Assembly: GCA_028284485.1 (NCBI GenBank)
Contig: JANQRQ010000328.1
Location: forward strand, 1 to 64,000
DNA length: 64,000 nucleotides
Direction: 5' to 3'
From: Planctomycetaceae bacterium
GTDB lineage: Bacteria > Planctomycetota > Planctomycetia > Planctomycetales > Planctomycetaceae
Shown: positions 17,892 to 27,921 of the stretch, piece after piece
How positions within the stretch are numbered: the stretch's first letter is position 1
Layout: each line of letters starts with the position of its first letter
Position numbers and translations under genes: made by a program
Notes under the pieces: model-generated
Databases searched by the model: none
Seen by the model: the letters and a program-made list of their open reading frames with translations, nothing else
What the model was told of the DNA's origin: nothing

Positions 17892-20075
17892 TTAATCGAT
17901 GAATAGCATTTCATTAGAAGCGAGCAGCACCTGCGCTAGCTGCTGCCATTTTGACTGCGAGTCATTTTGCCCCTCGCGCAGAAAGACGAGGCTCAAGTCG
18001 ATTTCGCGGTCGGTCGCTTCGCGGCCATACAACAACTGATAGGCATATCGCAGCCTCGCTTCGGCATCGGATCCGACATCGTTAAGCAGCTTGTGCGAAA
18101 AAACGCCGGCATAGTGCACCATAAATGGACTATTCAAAACAAATAGTTTTTGCAGTGGAGTCGTTGTTTCGGATCGCCGCGCGCTATGAGCGTTGGGGTC
18201 GGGAAAGTCGAACAACGCCAGCATGGGATTCAAATCAAGCCGGCTAATTCGGCTGTAGATGGTTCGCCGGGTTTCGCTGATCGACTCGGGGTCGATCGAT
18301 GGTCCCCCGATTTCCGGACTGAGGCAGCCGGTCACAGCCAGTACCGCGTCCCGCCAGCGCTCGACATCTAAACGTCGGCGATTCATCCGCCAAAGCAATT
18401 GATTGTCTGGATCGATGGCCTGCTTTTCTTGTTCGATCGAGCTGCTTTGCCGGTAGGTTGACGAGAGAACAATCTCGCGCTGCAGCCATTTCAACGACCA
18501 CCCAGATTGCATAAACCGAACAGCCAAGTCGTCGAGCAGTTCGGGATGCGTGGGAGGCTGTCCCAAGTTGCCGAAATTGCTGGGAGTTCCCACGAGCGGT
18601 TTGCCGAAATTCTGCGCCCACACCCGATTGACAATGACGCGGGCGGTCAGGGGATTGCCCGGATCGATGATCGCACGCGCCAGATCGAGCCGGCCACTGC
18701 CGTTATTCAAAAGCCGTTGCTGATCAGGGCTGAGAATCTGTGGGAAGTGCCGAGTTGCAACTTCTCCTTGTCGAGTAATGTCTCCACGAATAAAGACCTT
18801 CAAATCGGTGGGTTTCCCCTCACGCACGACATGAATGGCGTCTGCCGGCTTTTTGGCCTGGCCGCCCTTGTCGGTTTCCCGATCTGAATCTATCGGCCGA
18901 TTGAACATTTCAGTCCCGGCAAAGACCCCGGCTAAGCCATAGTAATCTTCGGTTGGGATGGGATCGTATTTGTGATCATGACAGCGCGCGCACGCCACAG
19001 TCAGACCCAGAAGCCCACGGGCAACTGTATCGACACGATCTTCCCATTCGTCTGCCATCACTTCGGGAGCGCTGCGTCGGTAATACTTCGGCCCCAAGCC
19101 CAAGAAACCCAACGCCACCTGTTGCGAGTCGTCGTTCGGTTCCACCAAATCCGCCGCAAGCTGTAACAGCACAAACCGATCATAGGGCATGTCGTTGTTG
19201 AGCGCATCAATGACCCAGTCGCGATACAAATACGCATTCGGATAGAACAACGAACTATTGTTCCCCACAATGTGCGCCTGGTCTTCGGCGTATCGCGCGA
19301 CATCTAGCCACATTCGCCCCCATCGCTCCCCGTAGTGCGGCGAGTTCAGCAAACGTTCAACGACCCGCTCGTAAGCGGAATCGCTCGAATCATTCAGAAA
19401 ACTGTCGATCTCGCTCGGCGTCGGCGGCAAGCCGGTCAAATCAAAAGTTACGCGGCGAATCAGCGTTCGCTTGTCCGCTGCTGCATTTGGCTTCAGATGA
19501 TTCTCGTTCAACCGAGTCAGCACAAATGCATCAATCGGTTGAGACACCCATTCGGAGCCCCCAATCGCCGCTGTTCGTGAAAGCTGCGGAGGCTGAAACG
19601 ACCAAAACTGACGCGCTTTGACAAAATCGATGCCGGGTTGCGTTTCTGTTTCGGTTGCGTCGCCGGCGGTCGTATCTCGTGGGTCGGGGGCGCCCATTTT
19701 GATCCATTTCTCAAAATCGGCGATCACGCGTTCCGACAACTTACTGTCTGGCGGCATTTCGAAGCTTTCGTATCGGATCGCCTCGATCAGTAAACTCTTC
19801 TCGACACCGCCAGGAACGACCGCGGGGCCACTTTCACCCCCTTTTTGCGTCAGCTCGCGAGTATCGAGTCGCAGACCACCTTGTATCTCTTCGGATTTCG
19901 ATGAATGGCATTCGTAGCACCGCTCAACGAGGATTGGGCGAATGCGGCTTTCGAAGAACTCAATCGATTTCTTCGAGGTGGGGGCTTCTGCCAGGCAATC
20001 GCCGGAAAGCGTAACCAACAGGGCACTGGATGCGATCAGTAAACGCCATAAAAGCGGTGTTTGATTCATGCTCAT
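17892..20075 (-). CDS. DUF1549/DUF1553 planctomycete cytochrome (copy A)
   Basis: 727 residues. A signal peptide (about 1-30) is followed by a PSCyt1 cytochrome c-like domain with the heme motif C53-Y-E-C56-H57. Next come DUF1549 (ADKRTLIRRVTFDLTGLPPTP), a second heme-type motif CARCHDHKYDPIP, and the C-terminal DUF1553 domain (NRVWAQNFGKPLVGTPSNFG). The family is exported and presumed to pass electrons during breakdown of complex substrates; that function is inferred from its domains. It is transcribed ahead of the DUF1501 gene. The start could be the ATG at 20075 or the one at 20069. Confidence 0.95.
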   Translation of the reverse strand: MSMNQTPLLWRLLIASSALLVTLSGDCLAEAPTSKKSIEFFESRIRPILVERCYECHSSKSEEIQGGLRLDTRELTQKGGESGPAVVPGGVEKSLLIEAIRYESFEMPPDSKLSERVIADFEKWIKMGAPDPRDTTAGDATETETQPGIDFVKARQFWSFQPPQLSRTAAIGGSEWVSQPIDAFVLTRLNENHLKPNAAADKRTLIRRVTFDLTGLPPTPSEIDSFLNDSSDSAYERVVERLLNSPHYGERWGRMWLDVARYAEDQAHIVGNNSSLFYPNAYLYRDWVIDALNNDMPYDRFVLLQLAADLVEPNDDSQQVALGFLGLGPKYYRRSAPEVMADEWEDRVDTVARGLLGLTVACARCHDHKYDPIPTEDYYGLAGVFAGTEMFNRPIDSDRETDKGGQAKKPADAIHVVREGKPTDLKVFIRGDITRQGEVATRHFPQILSPDQQRLLNNGSGRLDLARAIIDPGNPLTARVIVNRVWAQNFGKPLVGTPSNFGNLGQPPTHPELLDDLAVRFMQSGWSLKWLQREIVLSSTYRQSSSIEQEKQAIDPDNQLLWRMNRRRLDVERWRDAVLAVTGCLSPEIGGPSIDPESISETRRTIYSRISRLDLNPMLALFDFPDPNAHSARRSETTTPLQKLFVLNSPFMVHYAGVFSHKLLNDVGSDAEARLRYAYQLLYGREATDREIDLSLVFLREGQNDSQSKWQQLAQVLLASNEMLFID

Positions 20076-20300
20076 CGGTTTTAGGTGGGAGCGACGATGT
20101 CGCGAGTTTTGGGTGGGACTCTATCGGGATAGAATAGCATATGCTGATGGGTACAATAAAGCCAATAAGTACGAGTTGGCGAATCCTGCACCGGGAAAGA
20201 TAAGAGAACACCGTGTGCTTCCGACTGAATTTGATCGGCAATACTTTTCAGCTTTCTACGCTAACTTATTGCGGTGACCAAACCTTTTCGGAGAACTTCC

Positions 20301-21893
20301 ATGAGCAGCCGACAAGTTCCGAAGAAAGTGAATCGTCGACAGTTTGCCGCCGCGTTGGCCTCATTGACGCCGGCATTAATGTCTGGCGCCAAATCGCTAC
20401 TTGCCGCCCAACGTGCACCAGCCGTTTCGAAAGCCTCGTCACGGCCAAAGATCACGCATGGCGTCTCTAGTGGTGACGTGACCGAAGGCCGGGCCGTCAT
20501 CTGGAGTCGTGCAGACCGCCCCTCACGCATGATTGTCGAGATTTCGACAATGGAATCATTTCGCAACAGCCGACGGATCGCCGGGCCGACTGTTCTCGCC
20601 GATACCGACTTTGCAGCGAAACTGAACTTAAGCAACGTGCCTGTCGGCCAGCGAATTTTTTACCGCGTCCAATTTCAAAACTTGGAAAACCGACGAATCT
20701 TGAGCGAACCAGCAATCGGAACATTCCAAAGCGCAACGGACATCCGAAAAGATGTGACGTTCGCCTGGTCCGGTGACACGGCAGGCCAGGGTTACGGCAT
20801 CGACGTCTCTCGCGGTGGCATGCGCACGTATGAAACAATTCGCCAACATCGCCCGGATTTCTTTCTACACAGCGGCGATACGATCTATGCCGATAATCCG
20901 TTCCCGTCGGAGATGATGCTCGATGATGGAACGGTTTGGAAGAACATTGTCACCGAGAAAACTTCCAAGGTCGCCGAAACACTTGACGAGTTTCACGCCA
21001 ACTTTCGCTACAACTTGCTCGACGAAAATGTGAGACGTTTCAACGCGGAGATCCCCCTCTTCACACAATGGGATGATCACGAAACGACTAACAACTGGTA
21101 CCCCGGTGAACAGCTGCTGGATAATGACAAGTATCGCGTGAAAAGTGCCTCACTTCTGGCGGCACGAGCGAAACGCGCATTCTTTAATTACATGCCGATC
21201 CGCAACCCGTTTCCTTCCCAGGAACGAATTCACCGAGTAATCCCCTACGGACCGCTACTTAGCATGTTCTTTCTCGACCTGCGTAGTTTCCGAGGTCCGA
21301 ACGGAGAGAATCGAGAGCAGGAACCATCCTGGAAGACTTCTTTTCTGAGCCCGATGCAGCTCTCGTGGCTCAAGCGCGAACTACTCGCCTGTCGGACCAC
21401 CTGGAAAATCATCGCTAGCGACATGCCAATCGGGCTGATCGTGCGCGACGGCCCCAACGCCAGCGAAAATGCAACAAACGGCGATGGTAGACCTTTAGGT
21501 CGCGAGCACGAAATAGCCGAGTTATTGCGGTTCATCAAGGCAAACCGCATTCAAAATGTTGTGTGGTTGACGGCCGACGTCCATTTTGCTGGTTCATACT
21601 TCTATGATCCGAATCACGCACAATTTCAGGACTTTGAACCATTTTGGGAATTCGTCAGCGGCCCACTCCATGCAGGAACGTTTGGCCCGAGCAAGTTGGA
21701 TAACACTTTCGGCCCACAGCAGCGATTTGCCAGCGTTCCGGAAGGAATGAAGCCGAATCGCCCTCCGTCGGAGGGCCGTCAATTCTTTGGGCTCGTTCAT
21801 ATCGACTCGAATACGGAAGTGCTCTCCGTGACTCATTACAACGTCGCCGGCGAGAAACTGTGGAGCACAGACATCGAACCAAAGCATTCTTGA
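20301..21893 (+). CDS. phoD: PhoD-like alkaline phosphatase, Tat-exported
   Basis: 530 residues from the ATG at 20301, with GGAG nearby; a GTG at 20274 is a weaker alternative. A Tat-type N-terminus (KKVNRRQFAAALASLTPA) precedes the PhoD N-terminal beta domain (ITHGVSSGDVTEGRAVIWSR) and the metallophosphoesterase domain. Metal ligands are visible in FAWSGDTAGQGYG, DFFLHSGDTIYADNP, FTQWDDHETTNNW and LTADVHFAG. PhoD enzymes hydrolyse phosphomonoesters and diesters outside the membrane using Ca2+ and Fe3+. It is followed 16 bases later by a phosphodiesterase-like gene, which suggests organic phosphate use. Confidence 0.94.
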   Translation: MSSRQVPKKVNRRQFAAALASLTPALMSGAKSLLAAQRAPAVSKASSRPKITHGVSSGDVTEGRAVIWSRADRPSRMIVEISTMESFRNSRRIAGPTVLADTDFAAKLNLSNVPVGQRIFYRVQFQNLENRRILSEPAIGTFQSATDIRKDVTFAWSGDTAGQGYGIDVSRGGMRTYETIRQHRPDFFLHSGDTIYADNPFPSEMMLDDGTVWKNIVTEKTSKVAETLDEFHANFRYNLLDENVRRFNAEIPLFTQWDDHETTNNWYPGEQLLDNDKYRVKSASLLAARAKRAFFNYMPIRNPFPSQERIHRVIPYGPLLSMFFLDLRSFRGPNGENREQEPSWKTSFLSPMQLSWLKRELLACRTTWKIIASDMPIGLIVRDGPNASENATNGDGRPLGREHEIAELLRFIKANRIQNVVWLTADVHFAGSYFYDPNHAQFQDFEPFWEFVSGPLHAGTFGPSKLDNTFGPQQRFASVPEGMKPNRPPSEGRQFFGLVHIDSNTEVLSVTHYNVAGEKLWSTDIEPKHS

Positions 21894-21909
21894 TGGGAGT
21901 TCGCCAGCT

Positions 21910-23631
21910 TTGAACCGACTCGACGGCAAGTTCACCCGACGAAGAATCAACCAGAACGCGACATCGAATCGCCGGAATTTCTCGTCGCTACTAGCTGCGG
22001 TGACGACCAGTTTGCTATTGGCATCCCCCCTGCCATCGAGGGGCGACGAAATCACCCAACCGCGGTATGGTCTGCCGAATCGGCTGCTGACCATTGCGGA
22101 TGAACGCATCGCCGAAAGTAGCGGTGTTGCCTGTTCGATTCGCAATCCGAATTCCTATTGGACGCACAACGATTCTGGTGATACGGCTCGGTTGTTTCTC
22201 GTGAATGGCGATGGCACGACACGGGGGGTCTATCAACTGGACAATGCCCAGGCTAAGGATTGGGAAGATATGGCTTCCTTCACCATCGGAGGGACACCCT
22301 ACCTTTGTGTCGGCGATGTCGGTGACAACGAGCGATCGCGGCCGCATTGCACGCTCTATTTTGCCAAGGAACCGTTGTGTCCGGCAGACCGTCATCCGCG
22401 GACGCAGATCTTACCTGTCTTTAAAAGACTCCATTACACCTACGAGGACGGTCCGCACAACTGCGAATCGGTTGCAATCGACGCCGATCATGGATTGATC
22501 TTCTTGGTCAGCAAGACCGCTCGCTCGGACTGCGCTATTTACCAGCTACCATTACAACTCGAACGAACGAACGAAACGCTCGTCGCGCGGAAAATGGCTG
22601 ATTTGAATCTACCAGCCACCACAGCCATGGATCTTTCGCCCGACGGAAATCGCATGATCATCTTGTCCATGTTCAGTGCCGCGGAATTCGAACGTCGACC
22701 AGATGAGAATTGGGCTTCGACCGTTCGCCGTCGACCCACGCCAGTTCTCACTCCCGTTTGGGGCCAGTTCGAAGCGATATGCTATGGAACCGAAGGCGAT
22801 CATCTTATCGTTACCGCTGAAGGTCGGAACAAGACCTGGTGGAAGCTTTCAGCAAGAAATGAAGCGGACGCTGCACCCAGTGAACGTATCCGCCCGTTGA
22901 TCCATGCCCATGCACACAACGATTACCGCCACGACCGCCCGCTGCACGATGCCTTGGATCAGGGATTCTGCAGCGTCGAAGCCGACGTCTTCCTAGTCGA
23001 CGGTGAATTGCTTGTGGGACACAGTCGCGATGAACTGCGCCGCGGGAGGACGATCGAAAAGCTCTATCTTGATCCTTTGTTAAAACGCGCACGTACGAAC
23101 GGCGGAAGGATCTATCGCGATGGTCCGATATTCACTCTGCTTGTTGACATCAAAGCTGACGGGGCGGCTGCCTATTCCGCGTTGGAAGAATCGCTGCAGC
23201 ATTACTCCAAACTTGTGACTAGCTTTGAAGCGGGAATGGTAAAGCAGCGCGCTGTCACGGTGATCATTTCCGGGGACCGACCAATAGATTTCGTGGCCGC
23301 TCAACCGCTTCGCCGCGCCGCCGTTGACGGAAGGCTCAACGATCTCGAAGACCCCAAGCCTGACCATTTGATGCCGCTCATCAGTGACCGCTGGACGACC
23401 CATTTCACTTGGCGTGGAAAAGGCGAAATGCCGACTCAAGAGCAGGCGAAACTGCAAGATATCGTGGAACGTGCCCATAAGAACAATCAACGCGTGCGTT
23501 TTTGGGCAACGCCCGAGAGTGAGACTCTTTGGAGGGAGCTTACGCGGGCGCACGTCGACCTGATCAATACCGATGACTTACCGCGACTGAACAAGTTCCT
23601 GAATGCGCAACTCGGAAACCCAAGTGAATGA
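21910..23631 (+). CDS. Beta-propeller protein fused to a GDPD/PI-PLC-like (AIM6-type) phosphodiesterase
   Basis: 573 residues from a TTG start at 21910, with GGGAG about ten bases before it. The N-terminal half looks like a beta propeller (SSGVACSIRNPNSYWTHNDS, AKDWEDMASFTIGG, DADHGLIFLVSK). Residues from about 325 onward form a TIM-barrel phosphodiesterase: HAHAHNDYRHDRPLHDALDQ, SVEADVFLVDGELLVGHSRD and FTLLVDIKAD carry the catalytic His pair and metal-binding acids of the GDPD/PI-PLC superfamily. A signal peptide (SLLAAVTTSLLLASPLPSRG) lies about 30 residues in. It probably releases alcohols from phosphodiesters before PhoD removes the phosphate; that coupling is inferred from adjacency. 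Confidence 0.88.
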   Translation: MNRLDGKFTRRRINQNATSNRRNFSSLLAAVTTSLLLASPLPSRGDEITQPRYGLPNRLLTIADERIAESSGVACSIRNPNSYWTHNDSGDTARLFLVNGDGTTRGVYQLDNAQAKDWEDMASFTIGGTPYLCVGDVGDNERSRPHCTLYFAKEPLCPADRHPRTQILPVFKRLHYTYEDGPHNCESVAIDADHGLIFLVSKTARSDCAIYQLPLQLERTNETLVARKMADLNLPATTAMDLSPDGNRMIILSMFSAAEFERRPDENWASTVRRRPTPVLTPVWGQFEAICYGTEGDHLIVTAEGRNKTWWKLSARNEADAAPSERIRPLIHAHAHNDYRHDRPLHDALDQGFCSVEADVFLVDGELLVGHSRDELRRGRTIEKLYLDPLLKRARTNGGRIYRDGPIFTLLVDIKADGAAAYSALEESLQHYSKLVTSFEAGMVKQRAVTVIISGDRPIDFVAAQPLRRAAVDGRLNDLEDPKPDHLMPLISDRWTTHFTWRGKGEMPTQEQAKLQDIVERAHKNNQRVRFWATPESETLWRELTRAHVDLINTDDLPRLNKFLNAQLGNPSE

Positions 23632-23875
23632 TCGGGCCAGCCGCATCATCCGCTATCTCACTAAAAAGCAGGTAGAAAAACGGGGCATATTTGCTGAATG
23701 GAATGATTCTCACGCCCTACACATTGAGATATACTAATACATAACTGGCAAACGACGACCCGCCGGCTTGATCGAGTTACTGGGGGACTACGAACTCCGT
23801 GATTTTTCGGAAGTAGCCATCCTAAGCGATATCGTTGGTCGAGCCGCTCTGTAACTGATTAGGGCAAAATTGAAA

Positions 23876-26299
23876 ATGCTGCGTCACGCTTTTTCGATCC
23901 TGGTTTTGTTGCTGTCATCACCATCGACAGCAGTTTTTGCTGCGGACAACGACCGTTCCGAGCCGGCACTGACAGTAGAGGCTCTCGAGTTTTTCGAACG
24001 ACAAGTCCGCCCACTGCTTGTTGACCGCTGTTACGAATGCCACAGTGCCGAAGCCGAGAGTGCGGAAGGCGAATTCCGCCTCGATTCTCGAAGCGGCATC
24101 TTAACGGGTGGGGAAACCGGTCCTGCGGTTGTACCCGGCAAACCGGCAGAGAGCTTATTGATCAAAGCCATCGGCTACGCTGATCCGTTGTTGCAGATGC
24201 CGCCCGACGAAAAATTATCCGCCCGCGAGATCGCGATCCTGGAAAGATGGGTGTCGATGGGCCTTCCTGATCCGCGCCAGGAGGGAGCACCAACGGACAA
24301 GCAATCTGCAGAGACTGATCAAATCGTCTCCAGTGATTGGTGGTCATTTCAGCCTGTTCGATACCCGGCGGTACCGACGGTTAAAGGCGTTTCGTGGACA
24401 AAGACGGAAACCGACCGATTCGTACTTTCCAAATTGGAAGCAAACGGCATGAGCCCGGCACCAGTTGCCGACAAGCGAGTTCTTATCCGTCGTGCGACAT
24501 TTGACTTGACCGGGCTTCCACCGACACCGACGGAAGTTCAATCGTACCTTGATGATCAAAGTAGCGACGCTTTCGCCAAGGTGATCGACCGCTTATTGAA
24601 TTCGCGGCACTATGGGGAACGCTGGGGGCGCCACTGGTTGGATGTCGTTCGCTACGCCGATACATCCGGCTGTAACGGTGATTTTCCCATGCCCGAGGCC
24701 TATCGCTATCGGAACTACGTCATCAGAAGCTTTAACAATGACAAACCGTATGATCAATTCCTCCGCGAGCAGATCGCAGGCGATTTGCTCCCAGCCGGCT
24801 CCGATGAAGAGCGATACGATCAAGTCATCGCGACAGGATACCTGGCCATCAGTCGCCGGTTCTCGTCACTGGGTGAAGAGTTTCACCTGACGCTGGACGA
24901 CACCATCGACAACTTTGGAAAGGCCATCCTCGGTGTTAGCGTCAGTTGTGCGCGTTGCCACGACCATAAGTTCGATCCAATTCCACAAAGCGACTACTAC
25001 GGGCTGCATGGCATCTTCGAAAGCACGCGATATGCCTTTCCGGGGACGGAAATCTACCGGCACATGCACGGCCTGACACCTTTGGTGCCGCAGGACAAAA
25101 TGCAGGCAGAAGTCGGCCAATATCTCAGCGAAGTGGATCAACTCGATGCCAAGATTTTCGAAGTTTATTCGCATATGGCGAGCCTCGATACGGGAAAGGC
25201 GAAAGACAAAGCGAAAGCAGAATGGAAGTCGCTGCAAGCCAAACGTGATGAACTTGTCAAGAAATCGCCATCGTTTGCGCGGGCTTACGGCGTGTCTGAG
25301 GGAACGCCAACCAACTCGCGGATTCAGATCAAGGGAGATCCCGAAAACCTCGGCCCCGAAATCCCACGCCGGTTCCTGCAGATTCTCGGAGGCTACGAGA
25401 TTCCCACAACTGAAACCGGCAGTGGTCGATTGCAACTGGCCGAATGGATAACGTCACCTGAGAATCCATTGACCGCTCGTGTGATCGTCAACCGTATTTG
25501 GTTGCATCATTTCGGCAAAGGACTTGTTCGGACTCCCAACGACTTCGGTACACGCGGCGCGGAGCCAACCCACCCGGATCTGCTCGAGTTTTTGACGTCG
25601 GAATTCGTCAACAGCGGATGGTCGATCAAGGCTCTGCACAAACAAATCATGCTTTCCAGTGCCTGGCAAATGGCCTGCGTTGAAAACCGCGACTACTCTC
25701 AGCGCGATCCCGATAATCGCCATTTATGGAGATTCGAGCGTCGACGTCTGGATGCCGAAGAAATTCGCGATGCCATTCTCGCGGTCAGCGGAGAACTCGA
25801 CCGATCGATGGGAGGGCCGCATCCATTCAAGCCGGAAGTCGAATGGCGGTACACGCAACACCGACCCTTTGTTGATGATTTTCCGACGAAACGTCGTAGC
25901 GTGTATCTGATGCAGCAGCGCATCAGGCAGCAGCCGTATCTCGGAATTTTTGATGGTGCCGACACAAACGTGGTGACAGGAGCGCGAAAAACCAGCACCA
26001 CACCGCAACAGGCATTGTTCATGCTGAATGATGAGTTGATGCATAACCAGTCGGTTGCATTTGCCAATCGCATTCTTCGGGATGCGCACCAACCGCCGCA
26101 GCAAATCGCGAGAGCGTACGAACTCGCGTTTGGCCGGCCGGCATCGACCGAAGAAATCTCCGATGCTCTCGACTATCTCGACAGCGTCGCTCCTCAATTG
26201 CGGGAAGCCGGAATCAAAACATCAGAGATTAAACTGGCCGCTTGGTCCAGCTATTTACGTGGAATGTTGGCCAGCAACGAGTTTCAATTTGTCGACTGA
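23876..26299 (+). CDS. DUF1549/DUF1553 planctomycete cytochrome (copy B)
   Basis: 807 residues from the ATG at 23876; AGGG lies eleven bases upstream and a TTG two codons earlier is possible. Signal peptide MLRHAFSILVLLLSSPSTAV, then the PSCyt1 heme motif C52-Y-E-C55-H in VDRCYECHSAE, DUF1549 (VLIRRATFDLTGLPPTPTEV), a second motif CARCHDHKFDPIP, a charged coiled segment (KDKAKAEWKSLQAKRDEL) absent from copy A, and DUF1553 (NRIWLHHFGKGLVRTPNDFG). It is an exported redox protein of unknown substrate. The organisation and 18-base spacing to the next gene match copy A on the other strand. Confidence 0.95.
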   Translation: MLRHAFSILVLLLSSPSTAVFAADNDRSEPALTVEALEFFERQVRPLLVDRCYECHSAEAESAEGEFRLDSRSGILTGGETGPAVVPGKPAESLLIKAIGYADPLLQMPPDEKLSAREIAILERWVSMGLPDPRQEGAPTDKQSAETDQIVSSDWWSFQPVRYPAVPTVKGVSWTKTETDRFVLSKLEANGMSPAPVADKRVLIRRATFDLTGLPPTPTEVQSYLDDQSSDAFAKVIDRLLNSRHYGERWGRHWLDVVRYADTSGCNGDFPMPEAYRYRNYVIRSFNNDKPYDQFLREQIAGDLLPAGSDEERYDQVIATGYLAISRRFSSLGEEFHLTLDDTIDNFGKAILGVSVSCARCHDHKFDPIPQSDYYGLHGIFESTRYAFPGTEIYRHMHGLTPLVPQDKMQAEVGQYLSEVDQLDAKIFEVYSHMASLDTGKAKDKAKAEWKSLQAKRDELVKKSPSFARAYGVSEGTPTNSRIQIKGDPENLGPEIPRRFLQILGGYEIPTTETGSGRLQLAEWITSPENPLTARVIVNRIWLHHFGKGLVRTPNDFGTRGAEPTHPDLLEFLTSEFVNSGWSIKALHKQIMLSSAWQMACVENRDYSQRDPDNRHLWRFERRRLDAEEIRDAILAVSGELDRSMGGPHPFKPEVEWRYTQHRPFVDDFPTKRRSVYLMQQRIRQQPYLGIFDGADTNVVTGARKTSTTPQQALFMLNDELMHNQSVAFANRILRDAHQPPQQIARAYELAFGRPASTEEISDALDYLDSVAPQLREAGIKTSEIKLAAWSSYLRGMLASNEFQFVD

Positions 26300-26317
26300 C
26301 TGCGGATTCTTATCGCT

Positions 26318-27694
26318 ATGAATCAAGCTCGGGGTGAATTCTACAATAGGCGGCAGGTTGTTCGCTCGTTGACGAGTGGCTCGCTGCTGTTGCCGGGCAT
26401 TGTTTCTGAACTGCTGGGCAACGACTCCGAGAACACAACTTTCCAAGATCCATTAGCTCCCCGTCGACCGCATTTTCCCGGCAAAGCGAAACGCGTGATC
26501 ATGCTGTTCATGCAAGGGGGCGTTTCTCATCTTGAATCGTTCGACCCGAAGCCGGAACTGGCAGCTCAAGCGGGAACACAAGTTAAGGGGCGCACGTTGT
26601 TGGCGCCGCAATTCAAGTTTCGCCGTGCGGGTGAGTCCGGAATTCCAATCAGCGAATTGTTTCCCAACATCGCAACATGCATCGACGATTTGTGCGTTAT
26701 TCGTTCGATGACCGGCAGCCATTTCGAGCATTTCCAAGGGACGCTCGGCGTTCACACCGGTTCGCTCACAGTCAAACGCCCCAGCATTGGTTCCTGGGTC
26801 AGCTACGGCATGGGAACGGAGAACAAAAACCTGCCTTCGTTCATCGTGCTGGCACCTTACCTTCCGTACGCTGGGACCCAAGTGTGGTCGTCCGACTTCT
26901 TGCCGGTCTCCCACCAGGGAACGCGCGTCTTGCCTGGCGCCGAACCGATCCGCAATCTTCGTCGGCGCGCGCCAAGTGGTGCCGTTCAGGAACTTGAACT
27001 CGATTTGATCTCGCGATTCAACAGGCGGCATCAAGATAGTCGTCAGTCCGACCCACTGCTTGCAGGGCGAATCAAATCTTTTGAAACCGCCTTCGGAATG
27101 CAGTCTGCCATGCCAGATGTGCTTGACCTGTCCAAGGAAACCGACGCCACACTCAAACTCTACGGGTTGGAACGCGGCAGCACAGACGGATTCGCCTGGC
27201 AGTGCTTGGTAGCCCGTCGCATGTCGGAGCGGGGTGTCCGTTTCGTCGAGTTAATCGATTCCGGATCGTCCAACAACTGGGATTCGCATGGCAAAATGGC
27301 TGAGCACATCCCCAAGGCCAAAAACGTCGATCAGGCGATCGCCGCACTTTTGAAAGATCTCAAATCGCGCGGCATGCTTGACGAGACACTCGTCGTTTGG
27401 ACAACCGAGTTTGGGCGAACACCGCATACCGACGGGCCGACCGGGCGCAGCCATCACCCTTACGTCTTTTCCTCGTGGCTGGCGGGTGGAGGAATCAAAG
27501 CGGGAATGACCTACGGTTCCAGTGACGAATTCGGATATGGTGTCGCTGAGGACCCGGTCCACATTCACGACTTCCATGCCACGATTCTGCATTTGCTTGG
27601 ATTCGACCACACTCGGCTGACCTATCGGCATGCCGGTCGAGACTTTCGCCTAACCGATGTGCACGGTCGAGTCGTGCAGGAACTTCTCGCCTGA
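26318..27694 (+). CDS. DUF1501 protein (copy B)
   Basis: 458 residues. The N-terminus has an arginine pair and a hydrophobic segment (NRRQVVRSLTSGSLLLPGIV), compatible with Tat export. DUF1501 motifs include MLFMQGGVSHLESFDPKPEL, TTEFGRTPHTDGPTGRSHHP and HDFHATILHLLGFDHTRLTY. It lies 18 bases after the cytochrome gene and is presumably translated from the same mRNA. It is a diverged paralogue of the gene at 16452; both end in a similar DFRLTDVHGRVVQELL or DFRLTDVYGKVVHDII segment. The function of the family is unknown. Confidence 0.95.
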   Translation: MNQARGEFYNRRQVVRSLTSGSLLLPGIVSELLGNDSENTTFQDPLAPRRPHFPGKAKRVIMLFMQGGVSHLESFDPKPELAAQAGTQVKGRTLLAPQFKFRRAGESGIPISELFPNIATCIDDLCVIRSMTGSHFEHFQGTLGVHTGSLTVKRPSIGSWVSYGMGTENKNLPSFIVLAPYLPYAGTQVWSSDFLPVSHQGTRVLPGAEPIRNLRRRAPSGAVQELELDLISRFNRRHQDSRQSDPLLAGRIKSFETAFGMQSAMPDVLDLSKETDATLKLYGLERGSTDGFAWQCLVARRMSERGVRFVELIDSGSSNNWDSHGKMAEHIPKAKNVDQAIAALLKDLKSRGMLDETLVVWTTEFGRTPHTDGPTGRSHHPYVFSSWLAGGGIKAGMTYGSSDEFGYGVAEDPVHIHDFHATILHLLGFDHTRLTYRHAGRDFRLTDVHGRVVQELLA

Positions 27695-27921
27695 CCGGAG
27701 ACTCCCGCCCGGCCGGAAGCCAGATTGCCGTTTGCCGCATCATCCTTTGCGGAATCAAACGAGCACGCTGTGCGCTAAAACGGCCAACGGAACGACTCTG
27801 CGATATTGAAAATCGCTTTAGGCATTGCAGGTACATGCAATTCATCACACGGTCGGCTACAGTGATAGAGTGATCCTGCCAGCACACATTTCATGCAACC
27901 ACGACACAGCGAGTGTATCTT

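Noticed and set aside
23632-23875. Possible tRNA or small RNA gene in the spacer before the copy B cytochrome
   Set aside because: No cloverleaf pairing or T-loop sequence could be assembled by eye.
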